A stretch of DNA of 23,204 nt, taken from the IMG/VR virus record IMGVR_UViG_3300006802_000605, positions 1 to 23,204 of that record. One strand, 5' to 3'. The notes beneath the pieces are model-generated. The model searched no databases, was not told where the DNA came from, and was given only the letters and a program-made list of their open reading frames with translations. Position 1 is the first letter of the stretch. Each line of letters starts with the position of its first letter. This DNA comes from a virus. Below, piece after piece: positions 5,865-11,642 of this stretch. Made by a program: the position numbers and the translations under genes.

Positions 5865-6295
5865 TCCGGCCTCTTGGCAAGGCCACTCAGGTTCACGTCC
5901 CGCTGAGCCGTTGCCGTGACCTGACGCTTGACGCCGACCTTCGCATCCGCCACAGCCTCAGCAGCCTTGTCATCCAAGCCGTCAGCGATAGCGATGAACC
6001 ACGCCCCAATCCAATCCTGATACGCTCGAACATCATTAGCGTCAACAGGCGGCAGCGGAGCGACCCTGTTACCGATACGCGCACGCCGAACAGCCCCAAC
6101 CCGGGTACACACATCCGTGGGCAGGATCGAATGCGGGGACTCCTTGTAGTGTGCGATAACCGCCTCACGGGCGTCATCGAACATGAAGCCACCGATGAAG
6201 GCGTGCCACGCCGTAACGTCAATCTCACCAAAAGACCTACGTGAGTCCACGGCAGCAATCATCGCCAGGATGGCGGCAGTCTCTTGGAGTGTCAT
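5861..6295 (-). CDS. Putative replicative helicase loader/inhibitor, G39P-like (144 aa)
   Basis: The N-terminal half fits the SPP1 G39P helicase-loader pattern: MTLQETAAILAMIAAVDSRR, a conserved DVTAWHAFI with Trp, DDAREAVIAHY, and ILPTDVCTRVGAVRRAR. G39P-like proteins bind the host or phage DnaB-type helicase and deliver it to the origin. The C-terminal half is Ala-rich and variable, as expected. The gene starts with ATGA overlapping the initiator-like gene, exactly the initiator-loader order seen in lambda O-P and SPP1. No helicase or polymerase gene is in the window, so it probably recruits a host helicase. The fold call is from pattern only. Confidence 0.68.
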   Translation of the reverse strand: MTLQETAAILAMIAAVDSRRSFGEIDVTAWHAFIGGFMFDDAREAVIAHYKESPHSILPTDVCTRVGAVRRARIGNRVAPLPPVDANDVRAYQDWIGAWFIAIADGLDDKAAEAVADAKVGVKRQVTATAQRDVNLSGLAKRPE

Positions 6296-7026
6296 TCCGC
6301 CCCCGTCAGGATGCGCGACAGCCCGGAGATGCGGTCCTCAGCCGTAGCGGGACCACGACGGGTAGACGCCGTAGGCGGGTTCATCATCACGTTCACCTCA
6401 GACGCCAGGGTAGAAGGGTGCAAACCCTTCGCGGACACGGAGCGACATGCCTCCAATACTACCCCAGGTGCGAAACCCTGATCTAGTAGCAGCCTGACTT
6501 CCCGAGCCGTCTGCCCTATCACTCGCTCAGGCGGACGAGTACGCAAACCGTCAATCCACGCCTTCACGATGGTGCCCGCGTTCGCGGCTTCAGACGCGAC
6601 AACTAGTTCTTGGTTGTTATTAGACGGTTGTAAGGACGATTGACCCCTAGCAAAGTTGGGGAGTTGACCGTCAGAGTTGGGGAGTTGCGGGTCAAAGTTG
6701 GGGAGTTCGACCCCAACTGAGTTGGGGGTTTCCTCACGGGGGTTCTCCCCAACAGAGTTGGGGTTAAATGGGAGTAGGCGATACTCCGTAGCACGACCCT
6801 TACTGCTGCCTTTCTTCTCAATCAGCAGCGTGCCATCCTGCACCATCTGTAACACAGACTGACGCACATACTCCACAGAACACCGCGCCTTACGGGCAAG
6901 CGAGTTCTGCCCCGCATAGAACCATCCCTCATCATTCGCATGGTCAGCCATAGCAAGATGCAGCAGCAGACGCGCCCCCTCATACGGGGACTCAGACCAA
7001 ACACGGTCCATCCACTTAATGCTCAC
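6292..7026 (-). CDS. Replication initiator-like protein, N-terminal winged helix (244 aa)
   Basis: Probably the origin-binding initiator. Residues about 20-90 read as a winged HTH: LLLHLAMADHANDEGWFYAG, SLARKARCSVEYVRQSVLQM, then a wing ending TEYRLLPF. The middle (about 92-140) is a low-complexity linker with repeats of LPNF or LPNS, encoded by an array of GTTGGGG repeats. The C-terminal 90 residues (KAWIDGLRTRPPERVIGQTA and onward) form a second helical domain. The GTG at 7026 shares GTGA with the upstream stop. A gene with an iteron array in its middle, followed by a helicase-loader gene, parallels lambda O and its internal origin. A plain transcription regulator is the main alternative. 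Confidence 0.72.
   Translation of the reverse strand: MSIKWMDRVWSESPYEGARLLLHLAMADHANDEGWFYAGQNSLARKARCSVEYVRQSVLQMVQDGTLLIEKKGSSKGRATEYRLLPFNPNSVGENPREETPNSVGVELPNFDPQLPNSDGQLPNFARGQSSLQPSNNNQELVVASEAANAGTIVKAWIDGLRTRPPERVIGQTAREVRLLLDQGFAPGVVLEACRSVSAKGLHPSTLASEVNVMMNPPTASTRRGPATAEDRISGLSRILTGAE
6652..6763. repeat. Iteron array, candidate replication origin inside the initiator gene
   Basis: Three direct repeats of (A/A-G)AGTTGGGGAGTT start at 6652, 6673 and 6694, exactly 21 bases apart (two helical turns). Two further copies of GTTGGGG start at 6721 and 6757, and each is paired with an inverted copy to give CCCCAAC-N3-GTTGGGG at 6711-6727 and 6747-6763. That makes seven copies of the core in 112 bases. 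The flank at about 6600-6636 is only about 38 percent GC, against a clearly higher background, and could be the unwinding element. It lies in frame in the initiator gene, as the lambda origin does in gene O. Confidence 0.7.
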
Positions 7027-7460
7027 TCAGCCTCCCAACCACAGTTGGGGCACGGCTTGGACTTACGCCCATGCGGCTCAACCTCACGGCCCGCAACGAA
7101 ATCACCATGAACGTACACCTTGCAACGGTCCCGCGATTCCTTAAGCCGCGCAATACGCCCATCCTTGTGCATCACGGACAGAACACCCGAAGCGGTGCCG
7201 TGATGCCACCCCATCGCATCGCCCAGTTCCTTCCATGTCAGCCCCTCAGCCCCTGCCTGATGCAAAGCAAACAGCGCCGCCGACTGACGGTATGAAGTCA
7301 CACCGGACTTGTCCGCATCCTCAGCCCGCGCCCTTGACGTACTTGACCCGGACCAACCCGAAGTACCCGCGTAAGGCAGGCTAGGGCTACTGTCATTTAG
7401 CAGCGCCTCCATGACCAACGCAAAACTACCGAACTGATCCCATAACGTAGGCTCTTCCAC
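7023..7460 (-). CDS. Winged-helix DNA-binding protein with C-terminal zinc ribbon half (145 aa)
   Basis: A DNA-binding protein of unknown target. A winged helix occupies about residues 48-115: SYRQSAALFALHQAGAEGLT, WKELGDAMGWHHGTASGVLS, then the wing GRIARLKESRDRCKVYV. The C-terminus ends in CPNCGWEAE, half of a zinc ribbon. The first 45 residues are Ser-rich and probably disordered. I chose the GTG at 7460 because GAAGGGAG precedes it and the protein then begins with EEPTLWDQF; the longer frame has an unlikely Arg-rich extension. It follows the ERF gene by 23 bases and overlaps the initiator gene by GTGA. It may regulate replication or assist the initiator. Confidence 0.8.
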   Translation of the reverse strand: MEEPTLWDQFGSFALVMEALLNDSSPSLPYAGTSGWSGSSTSRARAEDADKSGVTSYRQSAALFALHQAGAEGLTWKELGDAMGWHHGTASGVLSVMHKDGRIARLKESRDRCKVYVHGDFVAGREVEPHGRKSKPCPNCGWEAE

Positions 7461-7483
7461 CCCGTGCTCCCTTCTACATGCCA

Positions 7484-8092
7484 CTAAGCCCTGGCAACGT
7501 GCCAATCCGTGACCGCCTCGCCTAGCGCGGCAGACCACTCATCCGTAATCTGAAACCCCTTAAGGTGCGCGACGATACCAGCGATAACCGCCTCATCCGG
7601 CGCAGACTTAATCGCATTCATGGCCCGCGTGTACGTCTCCTCATCCATCACCGTAGGAGAATCGACAGGAGCCCGCTCATACGACTGTGAATCCGGGTCA
7701 GGCTCATCAGTAGGCAACGCAAGAGCCTGCAACAGCGCAGTACGAAACGCAACGCTCATAGCCTTAGCCGTAGCCTTGTCACCGGAATCCATAGCCTCAC
7801 CCGGCACCGTAGCCGTCAGACTAGAACCGTCACCCGCCGTGAACGTGTACTTGACGATAACCCGCACATGCCCCATAGGGGTACGGTTCTTGCCAATCTC
7901 CACCGTGCCGTAATCGAAAGACTGCACATCCGGAGTAACCACAACGCCATGACGGCGCAAAGCCGGAGACACAGCGTTAACCACAGCGTCAATGCCACGG
8001 AAGTTAAACCGCTGACCCTGGTTGTAATCATCCTTACGCACAGCCCCAACCTCAGCCATGATGGCGGACAGCGCCTGCACAATGTCACTCAC
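7484..8092 (-). CDS. ERF-family single-strand annealing protein (202 aa)
   Basis: A recombinase that anneals complementary single strands, as P22 Erf does. The ERF signature is clear: FNFRGIDAVVNAVSPALRRH near residue 30, GHVRVIVKYTF, then VPGEAMDSGDKATAKAMSVA and LLQALALPTDE. The last 60 residues are a variable C-terminal domain (TYTRAMNAIKSAPDEAVIAG). The GTG at 8092 shares GTGA with the Gam-like gene upstream, so the two are coupled. The pair forms the usual phage recombination unit, with Gam blocking host exonuclease and ERF repairing or circularising DNA. No partner exonuclease is visible in the window. Confidence 0.92.
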   Translation of the reverse strand: MSDIVQALSAIMAEVGAVRKDDYNQGQRFNFRGIDAVVNAVSPALRRHGVVVTPDVQSFDYGTVEIGKNRTPMGHVRVIVKYTFTAGDGSSLTATVPGEAMDSGDKATAKAMSVAFRTALLQALALPTDEPDPDSQSYERAPVDSPTVMDEETYTRAMNAIKSAPDEAVIAGIVAHLKGFQITDEWSAALGEAVTDWHVARA

Positions 8093-8634
8093 TTAGACAC
8101 CTCCACGGAGAATCGAACGTCGTGACCGGTGACCTTAACCCCCGGCACCACTTCACCGGAGTGAGGGTCAATCGCATTCTCACCCGACACCTCAAGCACA
8201 ACCTTCATGTCAGCGACATTGGGTTCTTCCTTAACGCGCACAAGGTCAGGGCGGTTAGCCTTAGCCCACTCAAGGAACGCATCCTTGTCCACATCGAATG
8301 ACGGTTGAGCAAGGCGAGACTTAATCGTTCCGTACGGAGTAGAAACAGACTTGCGGCCCTCTACGCGCTGAGCGCGACCGTACTCAATGAGGATGGCCTC
8401 AAAGTAGTCCGTGTCACGCAACGGCTCACGGGACTGCTGCTCAGCCCACGCCTGAATGCGCTCAATCTCCGCGTCTGCGATGTGTTGGATTTCCTTGAGC
8501 CGCTGACTAGCAGCAGCCATCTTTCGCATAGCCCACACGGCTTGCTCATCGTTCTGAATGCGGAACCGCTCACGGTCCTCAGAGGCTACGGGCGCTTCAG
8601 CGTCCCAGTCGATAGCCTCAATGCTGTCACTCAT
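8089..8634 (-). CDS. Gam-like host-nuclease inhibitor (181 aa)
   Basis: Resembles the Mu Gam family, which coats DNA ends and blocks host exonucleases. The N-terminal half is a long charged helix pair (MRKMAAASQRLKEIQHIADA, then EIERIQAWAEQQSREPL), followed by FEAILIEYGR and the conserved KSVSTPYGTIKSRLAQPSF block, with FLEWAKANRPDLV after it. The ATG at 8634 follows AAGGGAGACGGC; an upstream GTG/ATG option is less good and crosses the promoter motif. Its own promoter-like 22-base motif lies 27 bases upstream, so this gene probably opens the recombination-replication operon. Confidence 0.82.
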   Translation of the reverse strand: MSDSIEAIDWDAEAPVASEDRERFRIQNDEQAVWAMRKMAAASQRLKEIQHIADAEIERIQAWAEQQSREPLRDTDYFEAILIEYGRAQRVEGRKSVSTPYGTIKSRLAQPSFDVDKDAFLEWAKANRPDLVRVKEEPNVADMKVVLEVSGENAIDPHSGEVVPGVKVTGHDVRFSVEVSK

Positions 8635-8661
8635 GCCGTCTCCCTTCTTAGACGTGACCCC

Positions 8662-8683
8662 ACCATAGCACACCCCAGTTAGG
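8662..8683 (-). promoter_or_regulatory. 22-base promoter-like motif upstream of the Gam-like gene
   Basis: The minus strand shows CCTAACTGGGGTGTG joined to CTATGGT. It fits TAACnGGGGTGTGnTAnnnT, shared exactly in spacing with sites at 21957-21978 and 22340-22361. The right end reads as an extended -10 (TGCTATGGT). The start codon is 27 bases downstream of the -10 with AAGGGAG between them. There is no clear -35, so the GC-rich half may bind an activator or repressor. Confidence 0.6.
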
Positions 8684-8773
8684 TAATGGGAGGGGGGTAC
8701 ACTAAACCCAACGGCTACGGAACTCCCTTCCCGTCGCCGCCGCCGCCGACAGTCCCCCCTGTCAGAGCGGCAA

Positions 8774-8810
8774 GAGGAAGCCCGCCGGTCCCCCCGTGGC
8801 GGGCTTCCTC
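8774..8810 (-). terminator. Terminator-like hairpin after the lysis cassette
   Basis: A perfect 13-base stem, GAGGAAGCCCGCC at 8774-8786 with its complement at 8798-8810, encloses an 11-base loop. The left end of the stem in transcription order overlaps the stop codon of the 30-residue zinc-finger gene. The T-run after the stem is poor (CTTGCC), so it may need a factor or work as a processing site. A second small stem, GACAG-N6-CTGTC, lies at 8748-8763. It separates the late lysis genes from the recombination operon. Confidence 0.6.
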
Positions 8811-8901
8811 ATTTCTCAGCCTCGTGCTTGTCTTCGCATGACCGCGCAAGCGAAGGCACCGGAAACCTACGCCCACACACGGCGCATGTCCAAGCATCCA
8901 T
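8809..8901 (-). CDS. Zinc-finger microprotein (30 aa)
   Basis: The frame from the ATG at 8901 reads 30 residues. CAVCGRRF opens a C2HC-type finger with C6, C9, C22 and H26 (C-X2-C-X12-C-X3-H), and nearly the whole protein is that finger. It begins 2 bases after the endolysin stop, so it is likely coupled to it, and its TGA lies in the first bases of the terminator-like stem. Similar tiny fingers are common in actinophages. The role is unknown. A longer 60-codon frame over the same bases lacks any motif and is less likely. Confidence 0.68.
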   Translation of the reverse strand: MDAWTCAVCGRRFPVPSLARSCEDKHEAEK

Positions 8902-8903
8902 GA

Positions 8904-9836
8904 CTACGGCTTGATCTTGCCGAACATCCGCTTCTGAGTGGTAGGGGAGAACTTACCGTGAGGGTTATTCCACCCCTGAGCCTTCTGAAAGCGAACCACA
9001 GCAGCAGAAGGATACTTCTGCTTGCCCATCTCAAGCGGACGAGTCTCCTTAAACCCAAGATCAAACAGGCGGCAAGCCACACGCCACGTAGCCCTATTCG
9101 CTAGACGCTTCTCGTCGGCATTACGCACCACAGCAAGCGACGGCACGGTGCCATCCCACGTCTGCGGACTCTCCATAAACGCCTTAGTCTGCTCACGCCA
9201 CCAAGGAGCGTTGTACGGCTGAGGGTTCGCATCGCCAGGGAAAGAGCGCCACGGCCCGTCAATCGTGTCATTCTTGCGCCCCAGACACGGAGAAGGCCCC
9301 TTGGGATTCCAGCCGTGACAGCCATCCGTGTAGCACTTGTGCGTACCGATAGCCTGATCCACGTCCCATCCGCACAGTTCAGCAAGCGCCGCAAGCGTGC
9401 GGGCGGTGTTCTCAATCTGATACGGCGTCAGCGACGAAGCGGTCTTACCGGGATCGTCAATCTCAATACCGAACAGGCGAGTCTGCCCAAGGAAACCACG
9501 TGAAGGAATACCAAGCGCCGGAACAGGTCCGCCATCACCACAATGGTAGGCCGACCCCGACGAAAGCAGGTAAGAATCTCCCGGGCCACGCCCGATGAGC
9601 ATGTTACAAACCGGGCGGTCATACGCCGTCACAGCCCAATACAGGCTAGGAGCGCCCTTTGAGCCCGTAGCAGAAGCCGTAGCCGTGTGATGAACCACAG
9701 CGCCCGTCAAGCCCGGAGAACCATCCGGTCCACGCCACGGACGCCCAACCGTGTCCCAACCCTTGTACGTCCGAACATCCACGCCATGATCCATCAGCGC
9801 GGCAAGCATCTGCGACGGGCTAGGGTTAGCGGTCAC
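8904..9836 (-). CDS. Endolysin: N-acetylmuramoyl-L-alanine amidase (PGRP/Amidase_2) with C-terminal domain (310 aa)
   Basis: Cuts the amide bond between muramic acid and L-alanine of host peptidoglycan at lysis. The amidase domain covers about residues 20-190. Zinc ligand candidates are H49/H50 in VVHHTAT, H166 in GTHKC, and C184, with K179 nearby as in T7-type enzymes. FGIEIDDPG marks the central strand. Residues about 235-310 form a peptidoglycan-binding-like helical domain ending in AAVVRFQKAQGW and FSPTTQKRMFG. There is no signal peptide, so release depends on the holin. The GTG at 9836 shares GTGA with the 46-residue gene upstream. Confidence 0.93.
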   Translation of the reverse strand: MTANPSPSQMLAALMDHGVDVRTYKGWDTVGRPWRGPDGSPGLTGAVVHHTATASATGSKGAPSLYWAVTAYDRPVCNMLIGRGPGDSYLLSSGSAYHCGDGGPVPALGIPSRGFLGQTRLFGIEIDDPGKTASSLTPYQIENTARTLAALAELCGWDVDQAIGTHKCYTDGCHGWNPKGPSPCLGRKNDTIDGPWRSFPGDANPQPYNAPWWREQTKAFMESPQTWDGTVPSLAVVRNADEKRLANRATWRVACRLFDLGFKETRPLEMGKQKYPSAAVVRFQKAQGWNNPHGKFSPTTQKRMFGKIKP

Positions 9837-9973
9837 GCCTCAGGCTCCTCATCCAAATCCACAACGTCAATCGCATCGGGCAAGGAATCGACAACCTCAG
9901 GCGACCACCCTGCGGGCGGAGCCCCTACCTCAATGTCAGCCAAGTCAAGGCTGCCGTCGTGGCCCTCACTCAT
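9833..9973 (-). CDS. Small acidic protein between holin and endolysin (46 aa)
   Basis: I do not recognise a family. The frame reads 46 residues from an ATG at 9973. Aspartate and glutamate make up about a third of the protein (DAIDVVDLDEEPEA at the end), and the middle holds GAPPAGWSPEVV. It overlaps the holin gene by 8 bases and the endolysin by GTGA, so it exactly fills the gap between two genes whose products cooperate. Both junctions are of the type used by translated genes here. A lysis timing or antiholin-like role is possible but inferred only from position. Confidence 0.72.
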   Translation of the reverse strand: MSEGHDGSLDLADIEVGAPPAGWSPEVVDSLPDAIDVVDLDEEPEA

Positions 9974-10217
9974 CGTCGGGATCAATCATCACGGCCTCGT
10001 CCGCAAGCGAAGGACCGTAGAACGGGCCGACGTTATTGGAAGCGATGGACGTGAGGATCGAAAGCAGCGCAGCCGTGCCAGCAACAGCGAGTGCCTGAGT
10101 CCAGTCAATGTTCAGGATCGTGATACCAGCGGCGAACACAGCGATGAGGGCCTGACAGAAAGTCTTGAGCGCCCGCTCCCCGGCTGCCTTGACGAACTCC
10201 ATGCTGAAGATACTCAT
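9966..10217 (-). CDS. Holin, r1t-like two-helix type (83 aa)
   Basis: Forms the membrane lesion that lets the endolysin reach the wall. After an N-terminal amphipathic stretch (FVKAAGERALKTFCQALIAV) there are two membrane helices, about residues 18-38 and 42-61; the second, QALAVAGTAALLSILTSIAS, is typical of the r1t holin family. The tail is acidic and cytoplasmic (AVMIDPDDE). The ATG at 10217 shares ATGA with the upstream gene and has GGGAGG ahead of it; the longer frame from 10235 is not needed. It lies directly in the lysis cassette before the endolysin. Confidence 0.88.
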   Translation of the reverse strand: MSIFSMEFVKAAGERALKTFCQALIAVFAAGITILNIDWTQALAVAGTAALLSILTSIASNNVGPFYGPSLADEAVMIDPDDE

Positions 10218-10570
10218 GCGCTCAGAGCCTCCCAAGTAAGAACGTCCACTTCACCGTTAACCTTCAGACCCTTGGAGCCCTGAAAGACGCGCACAGCGCG
10301 AGCAAGAAGCGTGCCGTACCGCCCATCCTGAGGGCCATCCCAGCCACCCTTAGCGGCAAGAAGACGCTGAACCTCAGCAACAGCGGGGCCATGATCGCCC
10401 TGCTCAAGCCGACGACGAAACGTCATCGTGGTCGTGACCTTAGGGGCAGCGGGCTTGGGAGCCGCTGCCTTCACCGGAGCCGCAATCGCATCGGCCTTAG
10501 GCTCGTCAACAGGAGGAGCCGGAGGCGCGGGAGTAGCGGCCTTACGCCGGGGACGATTCTGCTCAGTCAT
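10214..10570 (-). CDS. Peptidoglycan-binding domain protein with Pro/Ala linker (118 aa)
   Basis: Residues about 55-118 match a PG_binding_1 domain: RRRLEQGDHGPAVAEVQRLL, then DGRYGTLLARAVRVFQGSKG and VLTWEAL. The first 50 residues are Pro/Ala/Lys-rich (APPAPPVDEPKADAIAA) and probably disordered. There is no catalytic domain and no signal peptide. AGGAGG sits well before the ATG at 10570. It lies between a membrane protein and the holin, so it may be a separate wall-binding subunit of the lysin, or a virion-associated protein that anchors to the wall. The role is inferred from domain and place. Confidence 0.83.
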   Translation of the reverse strand: MTEQNRPRRKAATPAPPAPPVDEPKADAIAAPVKAAAPKPAAPKVTTTMTFRRRLEQGDHGPAVAEVQRLLAAKGGWDGPQDGRYGTLLARAVRVFQGSKGLKVNGEVDVLTWEALSA

Positions 10571-10598
10571 GCGAATCAGTCTACCTCCTGAACCGGGG

Positions 10599-10952
10599 TT
10601 ATGAGGGGAGTTGGTTTACGCGCTGCTCAATACGCAACTGACGATCCTCAATCGCCGTCACCCGCACAGCCAAATCCTTAGTTAAATCTAGGGTGTCACA
10701 CACCTTGTCCTTCAGCGACTCCCCACCATTACGGTGCAACTGACCGTCCATCGCATTCAGCCGCTGCATCACCCCCGGCACAGCCGAGCGACCCGGCTCC
10801 TCAGGCTCACCATCCCAGTCACGCTGAAACTTCTTCCACCATGTGAGGGCTTCACGAATCTCACGCCACATCGGATACAGCGCATACCTGACTACACCGG
10901 CGAGAGTAAGAATCCCGGCAGCAAACCAGAACACCGTATCTAACGAAGGCAT
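10599..10952 (-). CDS. Single-pass membrane protein with coiled-coil tail, lysis cassette (117 aa)
   Basis: One membrane helix lies at about residues 6-27 (TVFWFAAGILTLAGVVRYAL), followed by a Trp-rich amphipathic part and a heptad-rich C-terminus (DLAVRVTAIEDRQLRIEQRV). This layout, like DUF2746-type proteins, is common beside actinophage lysins, sometimes annotated as a holin or spanin-like factor. I favour the ATG at 10952: CATAAT lies 7 bases upstream, suggesting a leaderless mRNA. The ATG at 10961 has no ribosome site either and would add three residues. The gene probably opens the lysis operon. Confidence 0.78.
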   Translation of the reverse strand: MPSLDTVFWFAAGILTLAGVVRYALYPMWREIREALTWWKKFQRDWDGEPEEPGRSAVPGVMQRLNAMDGQLHRNGGESLKDKVCDTLDLTKDLAVRVTAIEDRQLRIEQRVNQLPS

Positions 10953-10959
10953 GGTCACC

Positions 10960-10975
10960 ATTATGAACGATCGTT
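10960..10975 (-). promoter_or_regulatory. Candidate lysis promoter: CATAAT -10 with palindrome AACGATCGTT
   Basis: The minus strand reads AACGATCGTT (a perfect 10-base palindrome, 10966-10975) and then CATAAT directly after it (10960-10965). The -10 is 7 bases before the ATG at 10952. The palindrome occupies the spacer region, where a bound protein would block or assist polymerase. No standard -35 is visible at 17 bases; a TTGCAT lies 14 bases upstream. Confidence 0.45.
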
Positions 10976-10991
10976 AAACATGCAACTAGGG

Positions 10992-11642
10992 TTACTCAGC
11001 GGGTCCAATGTAATGAACACCGAAAGCAGGAGTCGCATTAAGAGCGCCGCCCGAAGTCTGCTCCACCGTCAACTCCACGTAGTTAGTAGCCGACAAACTC
11101 ACCGGGCCAGACACCACCGTCAACTCAGTAGTACCCGCACTAGCCGTAGAAACCCTATGCACAGCAAGAGAAGTTGACCCACCCTGCCGAACCTTAACCC
11201 CACGAATACCCGTAGCGTTAGCCTCAAACGAAACCCACCCCGTGAACGTGTACCACCCATCCAACGGAACCGTGATACGAGTTGGATTAGTGACACCCTC
11301 CCACATGCCCCACGGGTCCGTACCCACCTCAGCGTTCATGGCAAGAGCAGTCTCCGTAGCATTAGCAACAGACGTAGCCGCCCCCGTAACCCTCAAAGCG
11401 GGAACACCACGCGGAGCAAGATGCCCAATGGCAAACACATCAGAGCCATCCGTAAGCAGCCACACGTGAGCCCCCACACGCGGCGCATACGAACCCAAAT
11501 ACTTGACCCCACTTACAGCCTCAGACGAACCGGCAATCGTGACCGTCACCCCATACGACGACACCGCCGTGACCTCACCCTGCCTAACCCGAAGCCCAGG
11601 ATGAGCAGCCACCTGACCCGCAAGCCGCTCAATCGCATCCAT
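10992..11642 (-). CDS. Minor tail protein with N-terminal OB-like and C-terminal C1q/TNF-like domain (216 aa)
   Basis: Probably part of the tail tip. The first 80 residues (VRQGEVTAVSSYGVTVTIAG, then GAHVWLLTDGSDVFAIGHL) look like the small OB-fold seen in tail-spike or hub proteins. From about residue 88 the pattern TSVANATETALAMNAEV, DGWYTFTGWVSFEAN and VELTVEQTSGG fits a C1q/TNF-like jelly roll used for trimeric receptor-binding tips. The ATG at 11642 overlaps the preceding stop by one base (TGATG); an in-frame GTG at 11645 is possible. It is last in the tail operon, where host-binding proteins usually lie. Confidence 0.72.
   Translation of the reverse strand: MDAIERLAGQVAAHPGLRVRQGEVTAVSSYGVTVTIAGSSEAVSGVKYLGSYAPRVGAHVWLLTDGSDVFAIGHLAPRGVPALRVTGAATSVANATETALAMNAEVGTDPWGMWEGVTNPTRITVPLDGWYTFTGWVSFEANATGIRGVKVRQGGSTSLAVHRVSTASAGTTELTVVSGPVSLSATNYVELTVEQTSGGALNATPAFGVHYIGPAE

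Noticed and set aside
6700-6720. GTTCGACCCC resembling a tRNA T-arm
   Set aside because: It is made by the junction of an iteron and an inverted repeat; there is no acceptor or anticodon stem around it.
6652-6763. Repeat array considered as a CRISPR array
   Set aside because: Units are 14 bases with 7-base gaps, inside a coding gene and with inverted copies; spacing and size fit iterons, not CRISPR.
8715-8897. A 60-codon minus-strand frame after the endolysin
   Set aside because: It runs through the terminator-like hairpin and GC-repeat region and has no motif. The 30-codon zinc-finger frame in another phase fits far better.
10593-10610. AACCGGGGTTATG on the plus strand beside the peptidoglycan-binding gene
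   Set aside because: Orientation is wrong for the gene, and the bases are explained by the preceding stop codon and the AGGAGG ribosome site.
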